Below are positions 1 through 7,415 of a DNA stretch of 64,000 nucleotides, piece after piece. Within the stretch, counting starts at the first letter, position 1. Every line of letters begins with the position of its first letter. This DNA is from SZUA-36 sp963704855. GTDB lineage: Bacteria > Pseudomonadota > Gammaproteobacteria > Xanthomonadales > SZUA-36. The position numbers and the translations under genes were made by a program. Where the stretch lies: positions 310,001 to 374,000 of the forward strand of contig CAVPHY010000004.1 of NCBI GenBank assembly GCA_963704855.1. Reading direction: 5' to 3'. The notes below the pieces were generated by a model. That model was not told the origin of the DNA. It did not search any database and saw only the letters and a list, made by a program, of their open reading frames with translations.

Positions 1-554
1 TATTCGGCCGCGCCGTGGCCCATCGTTGCGCTGAAGTGATCAAACCCAACCAACGGCATGACAACCTCGACAAGAAAGTGGTTGATTCCCTGGTCGCCGA
101 TTTTGACCGCATTCGCCATGCAGACGGCAACAACAGTGCAGCCAGCGTCAGGGATGAAATGCAACATGTCATGCAAAACAATGCGGCAGTGTTCCGTACC
201 GGTGATGTGCTGGAGGAAGGCTGCAAGTTGATTTCGGATGTGTACGCGAAGTTTGACGATATCAAGGTCAGTGACCGTTCCATGATCTGGAATTCCGACC
301 TGGTCGAGACACTGGAATTGCGCAACCTGCTGGGTTGCGCAAAGGTATCGATGTTCGGTGCTGAAAACCGGAAGGAAAGCCGGGGTGCGCATGCCCGTGA
401 GGATTTCCCTGACCGGGATGACGAAGACTGGATGAAGCATACACTGGCCAGCGTGGATGCATCCGGCAAGGTTGCCATCGATTACCGGCCCGTGCATTTA
501 TACACGCTGACCGACGACGTTGAAGTTGTCCCACCAAAGCCAAGGGTATATTAG
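1..554 (+). CDS. sdhA: Succinate dehydrogenase flavoprotein subunit SdhA, C-terminal part
   Basis: Only the last ~183 codons lie in the window; the reading frame is open from base 3 and the true start is upstream. SdhA is the FAD-carrying catalytic subunit of complex II, oxidising succinate to fumarate on the cytoplasmic face of the inner membrane. The fragment shows the conserved C-terminal features of the family: ESRGAHAREDFPDRDDEDW followed by the terminal beta-strand region (VAIDYRPVHLYTLTDD) and the usual short tail. The RGAH arginine belongs to the substrate-binding site in known SdhA/FrdA proteins. sdhB follows nine bases after the stop, consistent with the usual sdhCDAB operon whose sdhCD part would lie outside the window. 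Confidence 0.96.
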   Translation, partial: FGRAVAHRCAEVIKPNQRHDNLDKKVVDSLVADFDRIRHADGNNSAASVRDEMQHVMQNNAAVFRTGDVLEEGCKLISDVYAKFDDIKVSDRSMIWNSDLVETLELRNLLGCAKVSMFGAENRKESRGAHAREDFPDRDDEDWMKHTLASVDASGKVAIDYRPVHLYTLTDDVEVVPPKPRVY

Positions 555-563
555 GAGAATCAC

Positions 564-1349
564 ATGCTTGAATTAAGATTGGCTCCTGAATCCCGCCCGC
601 TTAAAGGACAAAAACATTCCGCACCGGAGGGATCGACCAATACACGCACCTTCCACGTTTACCGGTGGGATCCGGACAAGGGCGAGAATCCACGTATCGA
701 CAGTTTTGAAATCGATCTCGATGATTGTGGCCCGATGGTGCTCGATGCGATTCTCAAGATCAAGAATGAAATCGATCCGTCGCTGACATTCCGTCGTTCC
801 TGCCGTGAGGGCATTTGCGGTTCATGCGCGATGAATATCGATGGAACCAACACGCTGGCATGCACCAAGCCTATTACGTCGATCAGGGGCGATGTGAAAA
901 TCAACCCCTTGCCGCACCTCGAAGTGGTCAAGGACCTGGTGCCGGACATGACCCATTTTTACGCGCAATACGCCAGTATCAAACCCTGGATACGTACGCA
1001 GAGCGTGCCTCTGCCGGATCAGGAGAGGTTGCAGTCCCAGTAAGACCGCGAAAAACTGGATGGCCTCTACGAATGCATTTTGTGCGCTTGTTGCTCCACC
1101 TCCTGTCCAAGCTACTGGTGGAATGGCGATCGGTACCTGGGCCCGGCGATTTTATTGCAGGCTTACCGCTGGCTGGTTGACAGCCGTGATGAAGATACCG
1201 GGGAACGTCTCGATGCACTGGATGATCCGTTCCGTCTCTATCGTTGCCACACGATCATGAACTGTACCTCAACCTGTCCAAAGGGTCTGAACCCGGCCAA
1301 GGCAATCGCCGAAACAAAAAAGATGTTGCTGGAAAGGCACGGGGCCTGA
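564..1349 (+). pseudogene. sdhB: Succinate dehydrogenase iron-sulfur subunit SdhB, interrupted by an in-frame TAA
   Basis: SdhB carries the 2Fe-2S, 4Fe-4S and 3Fe-4S clusters that pass electrons from FAD to quinone. The frame reads continuously from 564 to 1349 (261 residues, the normal length) except for TAA at 1041-1043, codon 160. Upstream is the plant-ferredoxin-like domain (CREGICGSC, then LAC). Downstream in the same frame are CILCACCSTSCPSYWW and CHTIMNCTSTCPKGLNP, the cysteines of the other two clusters. The stop sits in the linker (LQSQ-stop-DREKLDGLYEC) where homologues usually have Glu or a similar residue, so one G-to-T change (GAA to TAA) explains it. No frame is lost. Either complex II is truncated in this strain or, more likely, the base is an error; it is annotated as a broken gene because that is what is seen. 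Confidence 0.9.
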
Positions 1350-1364
1350 GACCGGTCCCGGTTT

Positions 1365-1613
1365 ATGCGAGGCGGTCACGACAGGGTAAAAATGCTGCGT
1401 TGGCAAAGCCGCCGTGGCATGAAGGAACTGGATGTGCTTTTCGAGGCATTTTTCTTGAAACAGGCCGGACCCCTGCTCGAGGGTGCCTGGCCGGAACTCG
1501 AGATGTTGCTCAAGCAGGAAGATGACGTGTTATTCGACTGGGTGTCCGGCAGGGATTTACCGGAAACCCCCGCCTTATTGAAACTGATAAATGCTCTGAC
1601 GCATGCTGCATAA
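1365..1613 (+). CDS. sdhE: FAD assembly factor SdhE (YgfY/CptB family)
   Basis: Small (82 aa) cytoplasmic factor that promotes covalent FAD attachment to SdhA. The family signature is visible near the N-terminus: RWQSRRGMKELD contains the RGxxE motif essential for flavinylation, followed by the all-helical body (FFLKQAGPLLEG, VLFDWVSG). The 1365 ATG gives an N-terminal extension of the length seen in E. coli SdhE; an internal ATG at 1392 (MLRWQ) is an alternative start, and neither has a strong ribosome-binding site. Its place directly after sdhB and its 11-base overlap with ygfX match the usual gammaproteobacterial arrangement. Confidence 0.9.
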   Translation: MRGGHDRVKMLRWQSRRGMKELDVLFEAFFLKQAGPLLEGAWPELEMLLKQEDDVLFDWVSGRDLPETPALLKLINALTHAA

Positions 1614-2061
1614 CAAACCCCTAAAACTGAAAGTTTCGAATGACAGGGATTTGCTGGTTCCGGTTTGTGTGCTGCATCTGCTGGTCGTGTTCGCAGCGCT
1701 TTTAAGTCCCCATCCGGTAGTATTGACGGTATTGGCCGTCCTGATTTTTGGGGCAGGGTGGGTCGCTGATACATTAAAAAAGTCTAAACCAAATAATATT
1801 GAGTTGATCTCGGTCATTTTTCCGGATGGACGGGTGCGATTAGAATCTGCTCAGGCAGATACAATCGAGGGAGTTCTGGAAGGCCAGCAGTGGTGTACTC
1901 GCTGGCTTGCCGTTTTGCGGGTAAACATTGATGACACGACCCGTAAACTCGTCATCCAGCCCTCGCAACAGCGTCAGGCAGATGATTTCCGGCGTCTGAA
2001 TATGTGGCTGCGACAGAATTTGTTCGACAACACCGGGGCGAGAAAGGTGTTGGATAGTTGA
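1603..2061 (+). CDS. ygfX: YgfX/CptA family membrane protein
   Basis: Protein of 152 aa whose start overlaps the end of sdhE by 11 bases, as in the sdhE-ygfX (cptBA) pairs of enterobacteria. Two hydrophobic segments near residues 19-36 and 38-54 (LLVPVCVLHLLVVFAALL; VVLTVLAVLIFGAGWVA) precede a soluble domain ending in DDFRRLNMWLRQN. That layout fits the YgfX family, proposed as the toxin half of a toxin-antitoxin-like pair and also linked to SdhE function. Family assignment rests on position plus architecture; the sequence itself is poorly conserved. Confidence 0.75.
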   Translation: MLHNKPLKLKVSNDRDLLVPVCVLHLLVVFAALLSPHPVVLTVLAVLIFGAGWVADTLKKSKPNNIELISVIFPDGRVRLESAQADTIEGVLEGQQWCTRWLAVLRVNIDDTTRKLVIQPSQQRQADDFRRLNMWLRQNLFDNTGARKVLDS

Positions 2062-2174
2062 CCCGCTGTGCGGGCTCGGAATGAGGTTTCCGGAATACAC
2101 CCCGGAGACATCTGCGGTGGTAACCTGTATCCGGGTTATCACCTTGTTTTTAAAAGTGAGGGAAGAGTTCAATC

Positions 2175-3593
2175 ATGACTTACAACGATAAGGTTGTTAG
2201 ACAATTCGTCATAGCGACGATTCTCTGGGGTATCGTGGGGATGCTGGTGGGTGTCATTATTGCTGCGCAATTATGGCTGCCGATTTTGAACCTCGACATA
2301 CCCTGGTTGACCTATGGACGTTTGCGTCCGCTGCATACCAACGCGGTTATTTTCGCCTTTGGTGGCAGCGGCCTGATAGGCACTTCATTGTACGTCGTAC
2401 AAAGAACCTGCCATGTGCGCCTGATATCCGACAAGCTGGCGAGCCTCGTATTCTGGGGCTGGCAACTTGTCATCTTGTCAGCGGCTGTAACACTTCCACT
2501 GGGCTGGACCCAGGGTAAGGAATACGCCGAGCTCGAATGGCCGATCGATATTCTGATCACACTGGTGTGGGTCGCGTATGCGGTGCTCTTTTTCGGGACG
2601 ATCGTCAAGCGCCGGGTCAGCCACATCTACGTGGCCAACTGGTTTTATGGTGCATTCATCCTGACCATCGCCGTGTTGCATATCGTCAACAACCTGTCGT
2701 TTCCGATCGAAATGGGCAAGTCTTATCCGATTTACACCGGTACCGTCGATGCGATGGTGCAATGGTGGTATGGCCACAACGCCGTTGGGTTTTTCCTGAC
2801 TGCCGGCTTCCTGGGCATGATGTATTACTTCGTGCCAAAGCAGGCAGAAGGCCCGGTTTACTCCTACCGTTTATCGATCGTGCATTTCTGGGCCCTGATC
2901 GCCATTTACATGTGGGCAGGCCCTCATCACCTTCACTACACAGCCTTGCCGAACTGGTTACAGTCACTGGGCATGGTGTTTTCCCTGATCCTGCTCGCAC
3001 CCAGTTGGGGCGGCATGATTAACGGCATCATGACGTTGTCCGGTGCATGGCATAAGTTGCGTACCGACCCGGTCCTCAAATTCATGATCGTCGCGCTGAG
3101 CTTTTACGGTATGTCCACTTTTGAGGGGCCGATGATGTCGATCAAGACCGTCAATGCATTGAGCCACTACACCGACTGGACCGTCGGCCACGTGCATTCC
3201 GGCGCCCTCGGTTGGGTTGCCATGATGACCATCGGTTCGGTGTATTGCCTGATTCCGCGCCTGATCGGTGAGAAAAAAATGTACAGCATCAAGGCCATTG
3301 ATATCCATTTCTGGACGTCGACGATCGGTGTTGTAATGTACATCACCTCCATGTGGATCGCCGGTGTCATGCAGGGCCTGATGTGGCGCGCCTTTAACGA
3401 TGACGGCACCCTGACTTACAGCTTTATCGAGAGCCTTGCAGCCACCAAGCCGTACTACGCAATCAGGTTGTTGGGTGGTTTGTTATTCCTCACCGGTATG
3501 TTCTTCATGGCATGGAACACCTGGAAGACACTTGGCAAAAAGGAAATGAAACCAATTCCTGCCTCAGAACCCGCAATTTGGGGAGACCACTAA
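2175..3593 (+). CDS. ccoN: cbb3-type cytochrome c oxidase subunit I, CcoN
   Basis: Catalytic subunit of the high-affinity cbb3 oxidase that reduces O2 to water at the inner membrane. It is 472 aa and polytopic throughout. Visible metal ligands: His54 (LHTNAVIF, low-spin haem b), His201 in WWYGHNAV (CuB), the His251-His252 pair (GPHHLHY, CuB) with Tyr255 in the position of the cross-linked tyrosine, and HVHSGALGW at 339-347 with His339 and His341 (haem ligands). A purine-rich site (GAGGGAAGAG) precedes the ATG. No FNR/Anr box of the TTGAT-N4-ATCAA form was found in the 113 bases upstream. The stop overlaps the ccoO start by one base (TAATG). Confidence 0.97.
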   Translation: MTYNDKVVRQFVIATILWGIVGMLVGVIIAAQLWLPILNLDIPWLTYGRLRPLHTNAVIFAFGGSGLIGTSLYVVQRTCHVRLISDKLASLVFWGWQLVILSAAVTLPLGWTQGKEYAELEWPIDILITLVWVAYAVLFFGTIVKRRVSHIYVANWFYGAFILTIAVLHIVNNLSFPIEMGKSYPIYTGTVDAMVQWWYGHNAVGFFLTAGFLGMMYYFVPKQAEGPVYSYRLSIVHFWALIAIYMWAGPHHLHYTALPNWLQSLGMVFSLILLAPSWGGMINGIMTLSGAWHKLRTDPVLKFMIVALSFYGMSTFEGPMMSIKTVNALSHYTDWTVGHVHSGALGWVAMMTIGSVYCLIPRLIGEKKMYSIKAIDIHFWTSTIGVVMYITSMWIAGVMQGLMWRAFNDDGTLTYSFIESLAATKPYYAIRLLGGLLFLTGMFFMAWNTWKTLGKKEMKPIPASEPAIWGDH

Positions 3594-4204
3594 TGAGCAC
3601 GGGACACAAAAAACTCGAGACAAATATCAGCCTGATGGCCATATTTATCATTGTCGCCATCAGCCTTGGCGGTCTGGTCGAAATTGTTCCACTGATATTC
3701 CTCGACCAGGTAAGACAGCCTGCAGCCGGTGTTGTGCCTTATCCAGCACTTGAACTCGCGGGCCGTGATGTTTATGTGAAGGAGGGTTGCTACAACTGCC
3801 ATTCACAGATGATCCGCCCTTTCCGCAGTGAAACCGAGCGCTACGGCCCTTACTCAGTTGCCGGCGAGTCCGTATATGACCGGCCGTTCCAGTGGGGTTC
3901 CAAGCGAACCGGCCCTGATCTCGCCAGGGTAGGAGGGCGCTACAGCGATGAATGGCATTACATACATCTGAATAACCCGCGTGACGTGGTGCCTGAATCC
4001 AACATGCCGAACTATGGTTGGCTGACGGACAGGATGGTCGATGGTGACCTGGTTCAAAAGAAAATGCGCGCCCTGAACACCTTGGGCGATCCGTACTCCG
4101 AGGAAGATATTGCCGCAGCACCTTCCGTGGTGGCTGGTAAAACTGAGATGGATGCCGTTATTGCGTATTTGCAAAGCCTCGGCCATGCCAGGAGTGGACG
4201 CTGA
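3593..4204 (+). CDS. ccoO: cbb3-type cytochrome c oxidase subunit II, CcoO
   Basis: Membrane-anchored monohaem cytochrome c that feeds electrons into CcoN. It is 203 aa from the ATG that overlaps the ccoN stop; a longer upstream extension would run into ccoN and is rejected. One N-terminal transmembrane helix (about residues 13-36) is followed by a periplasmic domain with the haem site CYNCH (Cys66, Cys69, His70) in the family context EGCYNCHSQMIRPFRSE, and with SNMPNYGWL supplying the likely axial Met. Length and motifs are standard for CcoO. Confidence 0.97.
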   Translation: MSTGHKKLETNISLMAIFIIVAISLGGLVEIVPLIFLDQVRQPAAGVVPYPALELAGRDVYVKEGCYNCHSQMIRPFRSETERYGPYSVAGESVYDRPFQWGSKRTGPDLARVGGRYSDEWHYIHLNNPRDVVPESNMPNYGWLTDRMVDGDLVQKKMRALNTLGDPYSEEDIAAAPSVVAGKTEMDAVIAYLQSLGHARSGR

Positions 4205-4205
4205 T

Positions 4206-4418
4206 ATGGATATTGATATTTTTCGCGGCGCCATTCTCCTGATCCTGCTTTTCGCGTTCTTAGGTCTGTGGGTCTGGGCGTGGAGCGGCAAACGCAAAAC
4301 GGCGTTCAAAGATGCCAGCATGTTGCCACTTGAAGAGGACAACGGTGTAATTCCGAATGATGTAAAACCGACTGATGAGACCCGGCCAACGGGACAGGGA
4401 GTGAGACATGTTAACTAG
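4206..4418 (+). CDS. ccoQ: cbb3-type oxidase subunit CcoQ/FixQ
   Basis: Single-helix protein of 70 aa that stabilises the CcoN-CcoP interaction in known cbb3 complexes. The helix GAILLILLFAFLGLWVWAWS is followed by the basic stretch GKRKTAF and an acidic tail (LPLEEDNG), the usual CcoQ plan. The ATG lies one base after the ccoO stop, and the 3' end overlaps the ccoP start by 11 bases. Confidence 0.92.
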   Translation: MDIDIFRGAILLILLFAFLGLWVWAWSGKRKTAFKDASMLPLEEDNGVIPNDVKPTDETRPTGQGVRHVN

Positions 4419-5307
4419 TTTCTGGCACTGGTATGTCATTATCATAACCATCGGCACCGTCCTGGGCTGTTTCTGGTTGTTACAGTGGACCAAGGGTGTC
4501 TCCAACCGCGATGAAAAGGGTGATGAGGCTACGGGTACCACCGGTCACGTCTGGGACGAAGACCTTGTCGAACTCAACAACCCGTTACCAAAGTGGTGGT
4601 TGCAGTTGTTCTACGGAACGATCGCCTTTGCCTTCATCTACCTGATTCTTTTCGGTGGTCTGGGCAATATTGGCGGGGTGCTGAATTGGAGCCAGGAAGG
4701 CCAGTACGAAGCTGAAATGCAAGCTGCAACCGAAGCACAAGAGGCCATTTTTTCACGTTACCGACAAATGGATAACGAAACCCTGATCGCGGACGCCGAG
4801 GCCAATGCAACCGGTCAAAGGCTGTTTGCCAACAGCTGCGCGATGTGTCATGGCTCTGATGCCCGGGGTGCGCGTGGATTTCCGAACCTGACCGATAACG
4901 ACTGGTTGTATGGCGATGGTTTTGACATGGTCATGCAAGCCATCGCCAATGGTCGTTCGGGTGCCATGCCCGTGATGGTTGCAGGCCTGGATGACAAGGC
5001 TATCAGTGAGCTGGTTGTTTACGTGCAAAGCCTTTCCGGTCAGAAAGCTGACCCGGTGATGGCGGCGAATGGCAAGAAGAACTTTGACATGCTGTGTGTT
5101 GCCTGTCACGGGCCTGACGGCAGTGGTAACCAGGCCCTTGGAGCCCCGCGTCTCACTGATAATATCTGGCTATATGGTGGCGATCCTGCGGCCATCAGGC
5201 AAACCCTCACCGAGGGCCGCAACGGCAACATGCCCGCGCATAAGGACCTTTTGAGTGAAGACCGGCAACGTCTGATAGCAGCCTATGTTTTAAGCCTGTC
5301 AAAATAG
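4408..5307 (+). CDS. ccoP: cbb3-type cytochrome c oxidase subunit III, dihaem CcoP
   Basis: Dihaem cytochrome c of the cbb3 complex, 299 aa. Two N-terminal transmembrane helices (about residues 7-27 and 65-85, the second preceded by NNPLPKWWL, a CcoP hallmark) are followed by two class I cytochrome c domains with CAMCH (Cys144, Cys147, His148) and CVACH (Cys230, Cys233, His234). Likely axial methionines are in SGAMPVM and NGNMPAH. The two-helix form is the common gammaproteobacterial variant. Confidence 0.97.
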   Translation: MLTSFWHWYVIIITIGTVLGCFWLLQWTKGVSNRDEKGDEATGTTGHVWDEDLVELNNPLPKWWLQLFYGTIAFAFIYLILFGGLGNIGGVLNWSQEGQYEAEMQAATEAQEAIFSRYRQMDNETLIADAEANATGQRLFANSCAMCHGSDARGARGFPNLTDNDWLYGDGFDMVMQAIANGRSGAMPVMVAGLDDKAISELVVYVQSLSGQKADPVMAANGKKNFDMLCVACHGPDGSGNQALGAPRLTDNIWLYGGDPAAIRQTLTEGRNGNMPAHKDLLSEDRQRLIAAYVLSLSK

Positions 5308-5334
5308 CAGGATGACAGGTTTGGGGCGGGTAAT

Positions 5335-5691
5335 ATGACACAGCATCCGGTTAACCGGCGGTGGAGCAGGCGGCAGCGCGATTGGGCTGTCGTTCTGTGG
5401 ATTGCCTTTCTTTCGGCGGCAGCCGGCGCTTTTGTGCTGTTCGGCCTGGTTGATCCCATGCATTTAGTCAGCGACTGGGCAGACGAATACGATATAGGCG
5501 TGCGACTGGCTTATGGGCTTGCATTCGCATTCCTTTATCTGATTTGCCTGCTCGCAGCCGCATTAACAATGTTCATGATCAGGACGGGTCCTTCCCGCGG
5601 GCACTACAAAGGCAAGGGAAAGCATCCGATACCACAAGTGCATGACCCGTCAGAATCCAATCCGGATATTGACGACGAGGACTGGAAATGA
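5335..5691 (+). CDS. Small membrane protein of the cco operon, unknown function
   Basis: Protein of 118 aa with two predicted transmembrane helices (about residues 17-38 and 58-84) and a hydrophilic C-terminal tail that is first basic, then acidic (DPSESNPDIDDEDWK). It lies 27 bases after ccoP and overlaps ccoG by four bases, so it is surely cotranscribed with the oxidase genes. I do not recognise the family. Position suggests an assembly or stability factor for the cbb3 oxidase, but nothing in the sequence shows a cofactor or catalytic site. Confidence 0.8.
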   Translation: MTQHPVNRRWSRRQRDWAVVLWIAFLSAAAGAFVLFGLVDPMHLVSDWADEYDIGVRLAYGLAFAFLYLICLLAAALTMFMIRTGPSRGHYKGKGKHPIPQVHDPSESNPDIDDEDWK

Positions 5692-7070
5692 GTCAGAAGC
5701 AGGATGCTACGGACTCGCTGTATCGCAAAGATCCAAAAGTTTATCCGCGTGATGTGAAAGGAAGTTTCGCCAGTTTGCGCAAGCTTGCTGTCGTCGTACT
5801 GCTTGGTTTGTATTACGTAATACCCTGGCTTAACTGGGGTGGCCATCAATCGGTCCTGTTCGATCTGCCGGCCCGGAAGTTCTATATCCTGGGTCTGACG
5901 TTCTGGCCACAGGATTTTATTTTCCTGACCCTGATGCTGATTATTGCCGGCCTGTCGCTGTTTTTCGTTACGGCGGTTGCCGGCCGGCTCTGGTGTGGTT
6001 ATGCATGCCCTCAAACCGTCTGGACCGAAGTCTTTTTGTGGATGGAGCGACTGGTCGAGGGTGACCGCAGTAAGCGCATGAAACTGGACGCTTCCCCCTG
6101 GAATGCAAATAAGATTCTGCGTAAAACTTCAAAGCAGGTCTTGTGGATCTTGTTCGCCTTGTGGACCGGGTTCACCTTTGTCGGCTTTTTCACACCGATC
6201 CGGGGCTTGGGTGAATCGGTTGTTGCTTTTCAACTGGGTGGCTGGGAGACATTCTGGATGCTGTTCTACAGTTTTGCCACCTACGGCAACGCTGGCATTC
6301 TGCGGGAACAGGTGTGCAAGTACATGTGTCCTTACGCACGTTTCCAGAGTGCGATGTTTGACAAGGACACACTGGTCATCGCCTATGACGAAGCGCGCGG
6401 TGAGCCCCGTGGCGGACGCAGCAAGGCAGAAAGCGCGGCCGAAAAGGGTCTGGGGGACTGCATCGGCTGTACACTTTGTGTGCAGGTTTGCCCAACCGGC
6501 ATTGATATACGAGAAGGTTTACAGATCGAGTGCATCGCATGCGCCGCCTGTATTGACGTATGTGACCAGGTCATGGAGAAGATGGATTACAAGAAAGGCC
6601 TGATCAGCTACACCACAGAGCACAGGCTCAGCGGCAAGGAAACCCACGTATTGCGACCGCGAATTTTGGTCTATGCCTTCCTGTTGCTGGCCCTGGTTAG
6701 CGGTGTTATCTGGTCGGTCAATAACCGTGTATTGCTGCGCGCCGACCTGTTGCGTGACCGCAATGCCCTGTACCGCGAGTTGCCGGACAACCAGATTGAA
6801 AACGTTTATACACTCAAGCTGATCAATATGGACTTCAAGCCCCACCAGTATAAAATCGAAGTTCTGAACAACGAGGACATCCGTATTCTCATTTCTCCCG
6901 AGCCGCGACTCGAGCCGGAAGAGGTAGGGAACTTTATTTTACGTATGCAGGCGCCTGCGAGCGCTGGCCGGGGTTCAATGAAGCTGGACGTGCGGTTTTC
7001 GACCCTGGATGAACCCATTATTGAACGAACCGTCAGTGCCCGCTTCCTGATGCCGTTTGAGCAGGAATAA
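5688..7070 (+). CDS. ccoG: Cytochrome c oxidase accessory protein CcoG (RdxA/FixG family)
   Basis: Polytopic membrane iron-sulfur protein (460 aa) needed for cbb3 biogenesis, thought to reduce Cu(II) so that copper can be inserted. Visible features: a CGYACPQTVW motif, CKYMCPYARFQS, and two clustered ferredoxin-type sites, CIGCTLCVQVCPTG and CIACAACIDVCDQV. The C-terminal periplasmic part after the last helix (ILVYAFLLLALVSGVIW) is an Ig-like domain usual for the family. It starts within the stop of the preceding gene (ATGA). Confidence 0.95.
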   Translation: MSQKQDATDSLYRKDPKVYPRDVKGSFASLRKLAVVVLLGLYYVIPWLNWGGHQSVLFDLPARKFYILGLTFWPQDFIFLTLMLIIAGLSLFFVTAVAGRLWCGYACPQTVWTEVFLWMERLVEGDRSKRMKLDASPWNANKILRKTSKQVLWILFALWTGFTFVGFFTPIRGLGESVVAFQLGGWETFWMLFYSFATYGNAGILREQVCKYMCPYARFQSAMFDKDTLVIAYDEARGEPRGGRSKAESAAEKGLGDCIGCTLCVQVCPTGIDIREGLQIECIACAACIDVCDQVMEKMDYKKGLISYTTEHRLSGKETHVLRPRILVYAFLLLALVSGVIWSVNNRVLLRADLLRDRNALYRELPDNQIENVYTLKLINMDFKPHQYKIEVLNNEDIRILISPEPRLEPEEVGNFILRMQAPASAGRGSMKLDVRFSTLDEPIIERTVSARFLMPFEQE

Positions 7071-7080
7071 TCACTAAACC

Positions 7081-7353
7081 ATGAATTCAATCGAACAAGT
7101 GAAAGACTCGGGACAGGCAGCGGAACATGGACTGCCATGGTACAGGCAATTCTGGCCATGGTTCATCATCGCGTTGCCTGCATCCGCTGTGATCGCGAGC
7201 TTTGTAAGTTTATGGCTGGCGGTGAGTAACCCTGACCACCTCGTCGTGACTGATGATGAGTACCAGCAGCTAAAAAGCGAATTGCAAGCACAAGCACCTG
7301 CTCAGGAAACCGAAGAAACCAAGGCGGGCGACCCCGATCTCAAATCAAACTAG
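7081..7353 (+). CDS. ccoH: Short CcoH/FixH-like protein
   Basis: Protein of 90 aa lying between ccoG and ccoI, the normal position of ccoH, whose product helps assemble the cbb3 oxidase. The N-terminus PWYRQFWPWFIIALPASAV with its aromatic lead-in and single helix is the FixH signature. The protein is much shorter than classical FixH (about 160 aa): the periplasmic Ig-like domain is missing and replaced by a charged Q/E-rich tail. Short FixH forms exist in some gammaproteobacteria, so this need not be a deletion. The stop codon lies within the left arm of an inverted repeat. Confidence 0.8.
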   Translation: MNSIEQVKDSGQAAEHGLPWYRQFWPWFIIALPASAVIASFVSLWLAVSNPDHLVVTDDEYQQLKSELQAQAPAQETEETKAGDPDLKSN

Positions 7354-7409
7354 GAGCCTGTCGGATTTAACATGATCTACTTACGATCGGTCAAACCCGA
7401 CAGGCTCCT
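7352..7409. repeat. Long palindromic element between ccoH and ccoI
   Basis: Perfect 13-base arms AGGAGCCTGTCGG (7352-7364) and CCGACAGGCTCCT (7397-7409) flank a 32-base spacer. Pairing extends inward about seven more bases. The mismatches there are A/G transitions that would form G-U pairs if the minus strand were transcribed. The element begins inside the ccoH stop codon and ends seven bases before the ccoI ATG. Its form resembles a REP/MITE-type palindrome or a processing hairpin; only one copy was noticed in the window. Confidence 0.6.
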
Positions 7410-7415
7410 GGGATC

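Noticed and set aside
268..543. Long antisense open frames over sdhA and many other genes
   Set aside because: They mirror the codon structure of the real genes on the opposite strand and have no starts, sites or domains of their own.
1041..1043. TAA recoding (alternative genetic code) to explain sdhB
   Set aside because: TAA is used as a normal terminator elsewhere in the window, for example in ccoN (3591-3593) and ccoG (7068-7070).
2066..2078. CCCGC-TGT-GCGGG hairpin after ygfX as a terminator
   Set aside because: Five-base stem with three-base loop and no T-run; too weak.
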